Notes under the pieces: model-generated
Database searches by the model: none
Told to the model about the DNA's origin: nothing
What the model saw: only the letters and a program-made list of their open reading frames with translations
Part shown: piece by piece, positions 35,905 to 44,507 of the stretch
Position numbering within the stretch: the stretch's first letter is position 1
Layout of the letters: each line of letters opens with the position of its first letter
Program-made: the position numbers and the translations under genes
NCBI GenBank assembly: GCA_040772065.1
Contig: JAXGYX010000001.1
Span: 682,001-746,000 of the forward strand
Length of the DNA: 64,000 nucleotides
Source of the DNA: JAXGYX01 sp040772065
Lineage (GTDB): Bacteria > Bacillota > Clostridia > Saccharofermentanales > Fastidiosipilaceae
Direction: 5' to 3'

Positions 35905-36879
35905 TTATTTTTTCGTATTTTCCTGATCGCCATCGCTCATGACCTCGCCGGCGGTCGACAGGCTGCGCAGCAAATGATCGTAGTCACGGCGAAAGACGAC
36001 CACCACCCTGGTTCCGGGATACAGCTCATGCAGCCGGCGGGCCTTTTTGTTCTTGATCGAGGCGTAGCGCTGATTCATGACGGTGAGCTCAAGATAGAGA
36101 TCGTAGTCCGGCAGATAGAAATCCGGTGAGAATCCCGACGTCACATGACCATACTCATCCCATTCGAGTGGGAAGGTCTTGGGTTCATAAATCCAACGTA
36201 TGTGGTACATGTCGAGCACCTGAGCGAAGGGAATCTCCGACGGATCCTTCATGATTGTGGTCACTTCCTTGCGGTATCGCACCCGCTTGTCCTCTTCCGC
36301 GGAATTAAACAAAAACGAGCGTGCCATATGATCGGTGTAGACGCCCGCCGCCATGTTGACCGCCGCGTCGACCGAGACCTTCGCTGTGTTGACCGTCAGG
36401 TGATAGAGGAAGGGGTCTTGCTGTTCTTCGCCATAAAGCACGATGGCGTAGCGTCTGGACTTGTTGTCCGAACGAGTCAGCTTCGTGCGTACATCCTCGA
36501 TGCTTTGTCCCCGCTCGCGTTGAAAACGCTGTTCGCGGACGCTGACCGGGGCGGTGATGTTGAAATGGATCGCATTCGGATGGTTGCGCAGCAGCAGATG
36601 GGCGGAAAAACCGAGCATGACGGCGTTCTCCTCATCGGCGTACGCCGCCAGGCGGGTGGCCAACAGATCGCGAAAGCTCGGACCGGCGCTGCTCGGCCGC
36701 AAAAAGTATTTGGGACTTTCACTTAACATATGGATGTCGTGAGGGGTCGCCACATCGGATAGGAATCGTTGCATCGCCTCGTTGCGGTCAAAAATCGGAA
36801 TGCCAAATTTGGTGGCCAGACGGCGGGCGATTTCTTCTCCCAGCGCGCCGCGCTGATGAGTGATGGTCAAGACCGGCAT
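35905..36879 (-). CDS. Cytidylate-kinase-like / PD-(D/E)XK-like fusion protein
   Basis: 324 aa. Residues 1-200 resemble cytidylate-kinase-like proteins (MPVLTITHQRGALGEEIARRLATKFG, FDRNEAMQRF, ENAVMLGFSAHLLLRNHPNAIHFNITAPVSVR, TVNTAKVSVDAA). The P-loop reads QRGALGEEIA without GK[ST], as in the cytidylate_kin2 subgroup. Residues ~225-310 contain FSPDFYLPDYDLYLELTVMN with a following KNKKARRLHELYPG, a PD...ExT...K pattern of Vsr/DUF559-type nuclease folds. AGGAGG precedes the ATG. It is co-transcribed with the altered HPRT. Function unknown; nucleotide sensing coupled to nucleic-acid cleavage is speculation. Confidence 0.55.
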   Translation of the reverse strand: MPVLTITHQRGALGEEIARRLATKFGIPIFDRNEAMQRFLSDVATPHDIHMLSESPKYFLRPSSAGPSFRDLLATRLAAYADEENAVMLGFSAHLLLRNHPNAIHFNITAPVSVREQRFQRERGQSIEDVRTKLTRSDNKSRRYAIVLYGEEQQDPFLYHLTVNTAKVSVDAAVNMAAGVYTDHMARSFLFNSAEEDKRVRYRKEVTTIMKDPSEIPFAQVLDMYHIRWIYEPKTFPLEWDEYGHVTSGFSPDFYLPDYDLYLELTVMNQRYASIKNKKARRLHELYPGTRVVVVFRRDYDHLLRSLSTAGEVMSDGDQENTKK

Positions 36880-37033
36880 GATTATCCTCCTCCTATCGTT
36901 CCATTGATGTCTTTCTGTCTATTATACAAGATGTTCATGTGATTCAAAATCACGCAAAATATGAATGGTATAATAAGTGTACTAATTATAATCCACCTTC
37001 TGACCATTCATAACTCAGATATCAGGGGGGAGC

Positions 37034-38821
37034 ATGAGACGACGATTATTTTGGCCGACGCTGTACCTGTTGATTTTGGGCGTGTTGTTCGCGCCTTTAT
37101 TCACAGCCACGCGGTCGGAGGCGACCTTGCAAAAAGACGAAGCGGTCATCCTTGTTGATCATTCGCTAACCGACACGCGCAAGGAACTCAGCTTCACATA
37201 TTATTCTCAAATTTTAAAAAAGAATAATTTGATCGAAGACAAAGGGATCCATTATGACGATGCCTATTTTAATCGCCCCGCCGACAGATACGATCACGAG
37301 CTGGCCATTTTTTCGTTGGCGGCCTCGATGGCGGGATTCAACGCCGTGCCGGAGTCGGGAGAAGAGTCCAACAAATATTCCGCGGAGATCGCGGGCAGAA
37401 GCATCAAACAATTGCTGTTGGATGTTGAGTTTGATGAAGCGACCATCGACATCAGCTCCTACGATGGAAAACCATCGATGGGCGGTGTTGGCGTCGCCTT
37501 TGCGTCCAAGCCCGGTTGGGACGACACCACGCTGATCGCCGTCGTGCTTCGTGGCTGTGGCTACGAGAGAGAATGGGTCGGAAATTTCATTATGTCCGAA
37601 GACAGCGTCGATCACTCCGGATTCCAAAAGTCGGCCGATCTCGTCATCGACAAACTCAAATCATACATCGAGGCGCATGACCTCAAAGGTGAGCTGAAGA
37701 TCTGGATTACCGGATACAGCCGCGGCGCGGCAGTCGTGAATCTGGCGGCCGTCGACCTGATCGATGGAGCGCTGAACAAAAGCGGCGGGGACATTGAGGT
37801 CAGTCCAAAAAATATCTATGCCTATACCTTTGGCTCAGCTAATAGCACGCGTAGCGAATTGACCGATGATCCCAAGTACGCCCAGATTTTCAACGTGATC
37901 AATCCGATCGATCCGGTGAGCAAACTGCCTTCGGGCGGCCGTTGGGGTTTTAAAAAATACGGCACGGTGCTGGCGCTGCCGAGCAAAGAGACGACTCCGG
38001 GCGATTTTTACGCGCATACGGAGGCTCTTATGCTGGCCCATTTCAACGATATGACCAAAAATAGCACCGCCGAAATTCCTCAGATCGAGGCGCAGGTCGA
38101 TCGCCTGGACAGGATTTTTGAAATTGTCGGCTATCTGATACATGGAGATCGCGGTGAAATGGCGCAAGAAAATCCGGATGACCCGACTGTCGACTATTCA
38201 CCCTGCCCTCTGCCGAAAATTCTGGGCGATCTTTATGAGTCGCTTTACCTGGAGGATGTCTCATCATTTTTAGAACTTAAAACCTATTTGTTTCCGTCGG
38301 CACTGATTCAAGATAGTCTGGAACTGTTCTTTAAAGCGGAGAATGCCCATTATCCGGAATGGTGTCTATCCTGGATGTTGGCGATCGAAGGGCAAGAGAG
38401 GTTTCTTGACGCTCCATACAGGCGCCTGTCGCTCGCCTGTCCGGTCGACATTGAAATCCACGACCGCGAAGGCAGACCGGTCGCCAAGGTGGTCAATGAC
38501 TCGTTCGTCGACATCCCCGGTCAAGAGGTAAGTGGCTATGTGCTGGAAAAGGCCGACGGCGAAAACGAGAAGATTATCTTGTTGCCGGGCGAAGAGGAGT
38601 ACAAGGTGACGATACGAGGCACACAAAATGGCAGCATGACTTTTGAGTTGGTCGAGGTGGATCTGGAGACCGGTGAGAAAACAGATGTGCTGATCTATGA
38701 AGATCTTGTGATCGGCGAAGGCGACTTGTACTTCGGGTATCTGGAGAGTGTGGAGGATGGCGACCCGAGGTATTCATTGGTTGATTCAATTGGAAATGAT
38801 GTCAGTCCGACAGCGCGCTAG
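37034..38821 (+). CDS. Secreted lipase-like alpha/beta hydrolase
   Basis: 595 aa. N-terminal signal peptide or anchor (LFWPTLYLLILGVLFAPLFTA). The nucleophile elbow is WITGYSRGAAVVNLAA (G-x-S-x-G) after LIAVVLRGCG, and NVINPIDPVSKLP supplies an Asp, in the style of class 3 lipases. The C-terminal ~130 aa look like a beta-rich domain. The expected substrate is an extracellular lipid or ester, not determinable here. It stands alone between the divergent HPRT/kinase operon and a repeat-bearing intergenic region. GGGGGGAGC precedes the ATG. Confidence 0.7.
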   Translation: MRRRLFWPTLYLLILGVLFAPLFTATRSEATLQKDEAVILVDHSLTDTRKELSFTYYSQILKKNNLIEDKGIHYDDAYFNRPADRYDHELAIFSLAASMAGFNAVPESGEESNKYSAEIAGRSIKQLLLDVEFDEATIDISSYDGKPSMGGVGVAFASKPGWDDTTLIAVVLRGCGYEREWVGNFIMSEDSVDHSGFQKSADLVIDKLKSYIEAHDLKGELKIWITGYSRGAAVVNLAAVDLIDGALNKSGGDIEVSPKNIYAYTFGSANSTRSELTDDPKYAQIFNVINPIDPVSKLPSGGRWGFKKYGTVLALPSKETTPGDFYAHTEALMLAHFNDMTKNSTAEIPQIEAQVDRLDRIFEIVGYLIHGDRGEMAQENPDDPTVDYSPCPLPKILGDLYESLYLEDVSSFLELKTYLFPSALIQDSLELFFKAENAHYPEWCLSWMLAIEGQERFLDAPYRRLSLACPVDIEIHDREGRPVAKVVNDSFVDIPGQEVSGYVLEKADGENEKIILLPGEEEYKVTIRGTQNGSMTFELVEVDLETGEKTDVLIYEDLVIGEGDLYFGYLESVEDGDPRYSLVDSIGNDVSPTAR

Positions 38822-38861
38822 TTGGCGGGCGGAGAGGTGGGTTAACGCGAGTGTCGCCGTA

Positions 38862-38924
38862 ACAGATATCTGTTCCAAAGCGAAACCGAACAGATATCTG
38901 TTCCAAAGCGAAACCGAACAGATA
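38862..38924. repeat. 28-nt tandem repeat, each unit carrying ACAGATATCTGT
   Basis: The unit starts at 38862 and at 38890 (identical 28-nt copies), with ACAGATA of a third copy at 38918-38924. Each copy begins with the perfect 12-bp palindrome ACAGATATCTGT. It sits between the ends of two convergent genes (lipase-like +, small membrane protein -). Confidence 0.8.
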
Positions 38925-38943
38925 AAAGAAAGGTCGGGCCACC

Positions 38944-39180
38944 TTAGAAAAACAGAAGCGCTAAAGCTATGACGCCAATAGCCACTATGCCGAGAACGGG
39001 CAATAAACATCCAAAGCATCCACGGCAGCATCCACGGCGGTACGGTCTGCGCCACCTTCCACCGATGTAGTGATGTCTTGGTGGTGGCGGAGGTCTATGA
39101 CCCATTCCACCGGGACCACCCATTCCGCCCGGTCTTCTACCACCGCCGGGACCGCCACCGCGTCTATCTGGATATGGCAT
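38944..39180 (-). CDS. Small Gly/Pro/His/Arg-rich membrane protein
   Basis: 78 aa, MPYPDRRGGGPGGGRRPGG at the N-terminus, then RPPPPPRHHYIGG, a Cys cluster RGCCRGCFGC and a C-terminal helix LLPVLGIVAIGVIALALLFF. ATG 39180 has GAAAGGAT upstream. The His, Cys and Arg content suggests metal or nucleic-acid contact at the membrane surface, but no family is recognised. On the minus strand TTCACT-17-TATTAT upstream may be its promoter, with palindrome ATGCTTAAGCAT (39216-39227) just after the -10. Confidence 0.6.
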   Translation of the reverse strand: MPYPDRRGGGPGGGRRPGGMGGPGGMGHRPPPPPRHHYIGGRWRRPYRRGCCRGCFGCLLPVLGIVAIGVIALALLFF

Positions 39181-39362
39181 ATAGATATATCCTTTCAATA
39201 TTTGATAGCTACATGATGCTTAAGCATAATACAAATTTTAATTCTTATAGTGAATAGATTGTAAAGATTGGCATATAAGATTAACGTCCGACATTGGATC
39301 CATTCCATATTCAGTGGAGCCGGGTAGGCTATCCACTCATATCCGCGGATTCAGCTCAGCGA

Positions 39363-40355
39363 TCATTGAGCTGTGAGCGATTCGACGATGGCGTTCAGGT
39401 TATACTCAACGCGCTCCAAGAAAGTCAGATCGTTTTCCGCCGATTCCATTGTGTAGATTTGCCTTGTGTCCGCGCCGAGCTCGGTGGCAAGCGCTGTCGA
39501 GACTGCTGGACTTGCCTGGTTTTCAAAGAAAACCACGGACACGCCTTTTCCGCGGACCTCCTCGACGATTTTAGCCAGCCCTTGGGCGGTCGGTTCCCCC
39601 TCAGCGTAAATTCCCTGGACGGCGGATTGTTCCAGATCAAGATCTCGTGCCAAGTATCCAAATGCGTTATGCCCGGTCACAAAGTGACGCGTCGTCACCC
39701 CCTCAAGTCTCTCACGCGCGTTGTCAAGATATTCTTGAAGCGTGTCTGTAAAAACTTCGGCCTGCTTTTTGTATCGCTCGCCGTTCTCAGGATCAAATTG
39801 AGTGAACGCGTCACGGATTTGATTTGTCTGCTGGATGCAAGATGAAATGCCCAGCCAAATATGCGGATCATTCGGTCCGTGATCGTGCTCATGTCCGTCA
39901 CTGTCCTCAGCGATCGGCAGCAGGTCCACACCCTCGGAGGTGTCAACTGTAATCAGATCGTCACGCTCGATCGAATTTAGTGCCGGTTCAAGCCAGGGCT
40001 CCATGCCCTGCCCGTTATACACAAAAAGATCGGCTTCGCTTAACGCCGCCAGATCCGCCCCCCTAGGCTCGAAACCATGAACCGACGCGCCGGACGGTAC
40101 GACTGTGCTGACTTCGATCAGGTCTCCGCCGACGGCTTTCGCAAGCTCAGCCATCGCGTGGAAAGACGCGACAACTTTGATGGGCTCCGAGTCTTCACGA
40201 TCGGCCTGATCTGTAGTCAAAGATTCACTTGAAGCTGCTGAGGTGGGAGCTGTTGTTGTCTCATCCGAAGGAGCTGAGCCTCCGCAGGCGGCCAACAAAA
40301 TAGCTACGGCGACCGCTAACAAAAGAAGAATATATCGGTTTTTCATCATTATCAT
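39363..40355 (-). CDS. Zn/Mn-type ABC importer substrate-binding lipoprotein
   Basis: 330 aa. Lipobox LLAAC, Ser/Thr-rich linker, then a cluster A-I (ZnuA/TroA) binding protein: VVASFHAMAELAKAVGGD, GASVHGFEPRGADLAAL, DPHIWLGI, TGHNAFGYLARD, QGIYAEGEP. The His of FHAM, HGFEP, DPHIW and GHNAF are typical metal ligands. A short DGHEHDHGPND loop is His-rich, which is more usual in zinc than manganese systems. It is divergent from the ATPase/permease pair at 40469. Start could be one of three close ATGs (40355, 40349, 40346). Confidence 0.88.
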   Translation of the reverse strand: MIMMKNRYILLLLAVAVAILLAACGGSAPSDETTTAPTSAASSESLTTDQADREDSEPIKVVASFHAMAELAKAVGGDLIEVSTVVPSGASVHGFEPRGADLAALSEADLFVYNGQGMEPWLEPALNSIERDDLITVDTSEGVDLLPIAEDSDGHEHDHGPNDPHIWLGISSCIQQTNQIRDAFTQFDPENGERYKKQAEVFTDTLQEYLDNARERLEGVTTRHFVTGHNAFGYLARDLDLEQSAVQGIYAEGEPTAQGLAKIVEEVRGKGVSVVFFENQASPAVSTALATELGADTRQIYTMESAENDLTFLERVEYNLNAIVESLTAQ

Positions 40356-40401
40356 TTCAACTGCCGGTTGCGGTTGCCTTTCATTTACAAGTATAATATT
40401 T

Positions 40402-40434
40402 AATCTTGACGATTAATTAAGAATTGTCAATGCT
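40402..40434. promoter_or_regulatory. Possible overlapping divergent promoters of the Zn/Mn importer
   Basis: TTGAC (40406-40410) and GTCAA (40426-40430) are inverted and face each other; each could be the -35 of one of the divergent genes, which would make the two transcripts compete or share an operator. The matching -10 hexamers (AATGCT; AAGATT) are poor, so this is tentative. Confidence 0.25.
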
Positions 40435-40468
40435 GATTGCGCTTGATTCGCAAAACAAGGAGAACGGT

Positions 40469-41128
40469 ATGATCGAGATCAACCAACTGACCTATTCTTG
40501 GAATGGCGGCCCGCCATGGGTGCTTGAACAGTTAAATCTAACCATAAAAAACGGATCGTACATTTCAATTATCGGTGAAAACGGAAGTGGGAAAAGCACG
40601 TTAATACGCTTGATTCTGGGATTTTTAAAACCGGTATCCGGAACGATTCGCGTGGGCACATCCGCCATTGGATATGTGCCCCAGCGCCCGGAGCTCGAGA
40701 ACCGTGGCTTTCCGATCACAGTCGAAGAACTGCTGAACACTCAGCGAAGGGTCAAGAGACTAGCGGCGTCGCGTGTGGATGTTGTGCTGAGGCAGACCCG
40801 GTTGGAGGAACAACGGAAACAACGCGTTGGTGACCTGTCCGGCGGACAATGGCAGCGCATCGCGATCGCGCAAGCGCTCCTTTCGTCACCAAAGCTGCTG
40901 ATCCTCGATGAACCGTCAACCGGGATTGACGCCGCCAACCAAAAAGAGATCTACGCCTTGCTGAACTGCTTGAATCAGGAGGAAGGCACGACGATTGTCT
41001 CTGTCGAACACAATCTTGACGCCGCGATCACAAACTCAACCAAGATCTATCATCTCAGATCAGGGCAGGGACATCTTTGCACACCGGATCAGTTTTCAGA
41101 AGAGATCAAACAAGGAAGGATCGGCTGA
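40469..41128 (+). CDS. Zn/Mn-type ABC importer ATPase
   Basis: 219 aa. Walker A GENGSGKSTLIRL, signature DLSGGQWQRIAIAQAL, Walker B LLILDEPSTGID and H-loop VEHN are present. ATG 40469 has AAGGAG upstream; the frame extends to 40424 without a ribosome site. It is coupled to the permease, which starts 2 bp after its stop. With the divergent lipoprotein this is a ZnuACB/TroABC-type importer; the His-rich loop of the lipoprotein favours zinc. Confidence 0.88.
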   Translation: MIEINQLTYSWNGGPPWVLEQLNLTIKNGSYISIIGENGSGKSTLIRLILGFLKPVSGTIRVGTSAIGYVPQRPELENRGFPITVEELLNTQRRVKRLAASRVDVVLRQTRLEEQRKQRVGDLSGGQWQRIAIAQALLSSPKLLILDEPSTGIDAANQKEIYALLNCLNQEEGTTIVSVEHNLDAAITNSTKIYHLRSGQGHLCTPDQFSEEIKQGRIG

Positions 41129-41130
41129 TT

Positions 41131-41961
41131 ATGTTTCAATATGCCTTCATGCAAAACGCGCTCATCGCCTCAATTTTCATCGCCTGCCTTAGCCCTTGTA
41201 TCGGACTTTTTCTAGTCCTGAGGAGGCACTCCATGATTGGCGACGCCCTCTCGCACAGCGCCCTGGGAGGGGTGACGCTGGGTATGTTGCTTGGTGTCCG
41301 GCCGATCATTTCGGCTTTTATTTTTACCGGAATCAGCAGCCTGGCCATTGAATATCTGCGTTCTTCTTTCAAACGATATACCGAGCTGATCCTCAATATT
41401 GTCATGGCTCTGGGTGTCGGCATAGCGATCACCCTGATCAGCTCCGGCAGGTTGTCGGCCAACGCCGATGGGTTTTTGTTTGGCAGTATTTTGACGGTTG
41501 GCAGGCAAGATCTATTCTTTGTCATCGCGCTGACTTTGATCTCGTTTGTGACCTTGATCATCCTTTTTGATCGCCTGACGTTAATCACATTTGATGAAGA
41601 ATCGGCCCGTGTTTTGGGAATCAATGTCGCACTTGTGAATTATATATTTATGTTTTTGGTCGCGGCGGTCATTTCCATGATGATTCGCATCGTCGGCGTC
41701 ATGGTGGTGAGTTCTCTGCTCACATTGCCTGTCGCCACATCCATGCAGTTTCGCGCCGGCCTCAAGCAGACCTTGGCGCTGGCGATTGGATTTAGTCTGG
41801 TACAGATGGTCGGGGGACTGGTGTTGTCCTATCACGCAAATGTGGCGCCGGGCGGATTCATTGTGCTGCTTTCGGTATTTGTCCTGCTTTTCGTGATTTT
41901 ACTGCGCTTCTTGGGAAGTCGTGTGCGTAATCTGCGGATAAAGGACACAACCGATAACTAA
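41131..41961 (+). CDS. Zn/Mn-type ABC importer permease
   Basis: 276 aa, multi-pass, ABC-3 family. LRRHSMIGDALSHSALGGVTLG is the family signature near the N-terminus; VRIVGVMVVSSLLTLPVATS-like sequence (IVGVMVVSSLLTLPVATSMQ) and GLVLSYHANVAPGGFIVLLS follow. ATG 41131 has AAGGAAGG upstream and lies 2 bp after the ATPase stop. It forms the membrane channel of the metal importer. No anomalies. Confidence 0.88.
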   Translation: MFQYAFMQNALIASIFIACLSPCIGLFLVLRRHSMIGDALSHSALGGVTLGMLLGVRPIISAFIFTGISSLAIEYLRSSFKRYTELILNIVMALGVGIAITLISSGRLSANADGFLFGSILTVGRQDLFFVIALTLISFVTLIILFDRLTLITFDEESARVLGINVALVNYIFMFLVAAVISMMIRIVGVMVVSSLLTLPVATSMQFRAGLKQTLALAIGFSLVQMVGGLVLSYHANVAPGGFIVLLSVFVLLFVILLRFLGSRVRNLRIKDTTDN

Positions 41962-41970
41962 AAGAGTTAG

Positions 41971-42498
41971 ACCTGTCATCGGAAATCTGAGGGATTCATT
42001 TGCCCTTACTGTGGAAGTTTTACTCCTTGGGCATCTGCCGCCTATCGGTATACGTTGAATATGATTTTCAGGAACCGCCCGATTCCGGTGATCGACGAAC
42101 TGATAAAACTCACTCATGTGGATGTGGGTGAGACCACCGTGCAAGACATGCGCTCCCCCGATGAGATGAAGCGGAGAACAAGCGGCTTGGACGATCTGCT
42201 TCATGGATTTGATAAGGGCACGTTTGAAAAGTGGGACAAAAGAGAAGAAAAATCCTTTGACTGTCCATATTGCGGCGCTAAAATCACAGGATTTTCAACA
42301 CAAAGTGTTTTCAAATGCGCGTATTGTGACAATAAAATCATGCTCTCGGAGGTGTTTGAAAGCGGCGAATACGGTGAAAATCTCGTATATGGATACGACC
42401 CGAATATGTATGATCTTACGCTTCCTTTCAAGAGATTAAATATTCACGAGGTGTTGGGCAAACCGAGAAGTGGATTTAGAAGGTTGTTTAAGAAGTGA
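41971..42498 (+). pseudogene. 5'-truncated zinc-ribbon protein gene
   Basis: The frame is open from 41971 but has no ATG/GTG/TTG before TTG 42055. The upstream part already encodes the first zinc knuckle (GFICPYCGSFTPWASAAYR), and the second pair is CPYCGAKITGFSTQSVFKCAYCDNK. So the real protein starts before 42055 and its own start seems lost, unless a rare ATT at 41998 is used. C-terminus ends LGKPRSGFRRLFKK. Family not recognised beyond the zinc ribbons. It is followed by insertion-sequence debris. Confidence 0.5.
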
Positions 42499-42674
42499 AG
42501 CTTAAAACAAGACTAGTGGTAAAGACCTGTTCGGATAAAAATATCAAAAAGGGGTTGCCAATCACCCATCGATTGTTTGTCGGCCGGGTTGTGACGAGCG
42601 ATTTGGGCGAGCAGGTACTTGTGGATCCGGGCCGCGTTTACCGGCGAAAAATCGTCCAATGGAACAACTTCACG

Positions 42675-42845
42675 CTGCGTCGGATTGTCCTTACCCATAA
42701 ATTATCGGAGTGTTGTCTCCTGATTTGTGATATCTTGGTTCTGATTCATAGAACTTTTTCTTTATATCGATTTGTTTTGTTCTTAACAATCATTGTAACG
42801 AAGTCCTATGACTCTTTCTTCTAAAGTTGCAAAGTAAATGTAATC
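42675..42845 (-). mobile_element. Remnant of an IS256-family element (transposase 5' end and terminal region)
   Basis: This stretch aligns with the end of the element at about 56347-56527: shared are the 30-nt ...TTAACAATCATTG / TAACGAAGTCCTATG... block, CTTTCTTCTAAAGTTGC and the transposase start. Its minus-strand translation is MNQNQDITNQETTLR, stop, FMGKDNPTQR, against MTQNQDTTNLEAMLWQFMGMDDPMR in the complete copy, so it is a decayed fragment with an in-frame stop. Similarity ends near 42675. Confidence 0.8.
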
Positions 42846-42863
42846 CATCAACAGGAGAGACAG

Positions 42864-44375
42864 TTGAGTCAAGTGGGACAAGATCCAAACTTCAATCAAG
42901 AAAGCAAGTTGACGAAAGTGCCTAAAACAGCTGGTGAAAAACACACAAATAGATTTTCCGGCATCTCGCCGGCACGTTGGCTCATGCTCATACTTGTTTT
43001 ATTAATGCTGATGGTCATCATTTTATCACCTGCCGTCCGGGGAATGGCTGACGAAAGCAGCGCGCTGAATGATAATTTGTCTGCAAAACAAAGCGCGTTA
43101 AGTTATAGCGCCGGTATAACGGTGGCGCAAATTGCAGCCCAAGTCTGGGACGATGCCAAATGGGAGGAGTACATCCTTCCGTTGGTAATTGTTGAGGCAC
43201 ACAAGGCGAATATCTTGCCGTCACAATTTTTTGTGCAGGCAAAGGTTGAGTACGGCATGCCAAGACCTTCACAAAACTCTCCGGCTTATGAGGGTAACAA
43301 TTTTTTTGGTCATCAGCATGATCCTGATATGTTTGAGGGATTTCAAACTCAATATGGTGGAACCTTCACACCAAAACCGGTATCTCATCTGACTTGGGAA
43401 GAAGATGGGGCGGGAAATGAAACGTCGGGCTATGCTGATTTCAACCAATATGAGACGGTGGAAAATTGTATACAGTTTCATGGCTGGTGGATGCAAATGG
43501 ACAGGTACGCACCCTTGCGTGAAGTCTCAAATGCCCCGGCGAATGGTCCCAACATCGGTGGTGTGCTCTATGAAATCGGGTATTCGACAGATCATGCGTA
43601 TGGTGGCGATTATCGCAAAATTTATAATCAATACGATTATGGTAAATATGATGATTCGAAAACCTATACATTGGAATGGGCGCAAAGCATACTGGCCGGC
43701 AGAAACAAAAGTGGCAGCCAAAGTGGTGTGGAAGCCGCGATTCAGGTGGCTGAAGGTATGTTGGATATGCCGTATGACACGGATCACAGCCCGGATCCAC
43801 CCAAAGGCGCGGAATTTACCCGTGACAATTTATATCAGTACAAAGTGGATTGCTCCGGACTTGTGCTCCATGCGTATTGTGTGGAAACAAATACCTTTAC
43901 CATTCCGGATCATGCGATTTCATACGCGCAACCGGGATTTGACGCAAAAGGTCAGGAATACCGCATGATTGAAACCTTTGACGGTTCAATGAAACCACGT
44001 CTGCTCGCGCAAAACATATTTGATAACTGTGAATTAAAGGCGAAAAATGGTGGAATTGACATCAATCAAATCCGACGTGGCGACCTATTGTTCACTCAAT
44101 CAAGCGCCAAGCGGGCCATTACTCATGTTGCGATTATTCTTAGTACCAACCCGAATGGATCGGTGGAAGTGATTCAGGCAATTGGTGGGGGCACAACCAC
44201 GCTGCCAACGCCCACAGGCGAAAGAAGTTTTCTCACCGGAGTTGTTTATGGCACGCATGACGTGATGGATTGGCCCTCCACACACGGAGGAAGAAATATT
44301 TATTGGGGACGGTTACCGTATAACGAAACATCGATAGATAATCATGTGAATCCAAGCGATTATTTAACATGGTAG
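42864..44375 (+). CDS. Membrane-anchored cell-wall hydrolase: glucosaminidase-like + NlpC/P60
   Basis: 503 aa. TTG start with AGGAGAG. One membrane helix (LMLILVLLMLMVIILSPAV, about residues 36-57), then a lysozyme/glucosaminidase-like domain (ILPSQFFVQAKVEYGMP with a candidate catalytic Glu, NNFFGHQHD), then NlpC/P60 (VDCSGLVLHAYC nucleophile Cys, ITHVAIILS His). Two-domain hydrolases of this layout (CwlT type) open the wall for conjugation machines, but no other conjugation gene is near, so general wall remodelling is equally possible. The IS remnant lies just upstream and may contain its promoter. Confidence 0.75.
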   Translation: MSQVGQDPNFNQESKLTKVPKTAGEKHTNRFSGISPARWLMLILVLLMLMVIILSPAVRGMADESSALNDNLSAKQSALSYSAGITVAQIAAQVWDDAKWEEYILPLVIVEAHKANILPSQFFVQAKVEYGMPRPSQNSPAYEGNNFFGHQHDPDMFEGFQTQYGGTFTPKPVSHLTWEEDGAGNETSGYADFNQYETVENCIQFHGWWMQMDRYAPLREVSNAPANGPNIGGVLYEIGYSTDHAYGGDYRKIYNQYDYGKYDDSKTYTLEWAQSILAGRNKSGSQSGVEAAIQVAEGMLDMPYDTDHSPDPPKGAEFTRDNLYQYKVDCSGLVLHAYCVETNTFTIPDHAISYAQPGFDAKGQEYRMIETFDGSMKPRLLAQNIFDNCELKAKNGGIDINQIRRGDLLFTQSSAKRAITHVAIILSTNPNGSVEVIQAIGGGTTTLPTPTGERSFLTGVVYGTHDVMDWPSTHGGRNIYWGRLPYNETSIDNHVNPSDYLTW

Positions 44376-44507
44376 AAGGAATGTTCCGGCATTCTTTCGT
44401 ATGTTTTTTCAAGGTTAGCTTTCGTGAAGTAAAACAGATACAGGAAACGTTCATTCAGAGAATCAATGCTGTGGTGGAAGCAGGGAGAAAAGAAGGAGAT
44501 GAATATA

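Noticed and set aside
36145..36726. 193-codon plus-strand open frame opposite the kinase/nuclease fusion
   Set aside because: No ribosome site or motifs; minus-strand gene is better supported.
38862..38924. CRISPR-like array
   Set aside because: Units are contiguous identical tandem copies with no variable spacers and no cas genes nearby.
42513..42698. 61-codon minus-strand frame beginning MGKDNPTQR
   Set aside because: Its first codons are a decayed IS256 transposase fragment joined to unrelated sequence; not a real gene.
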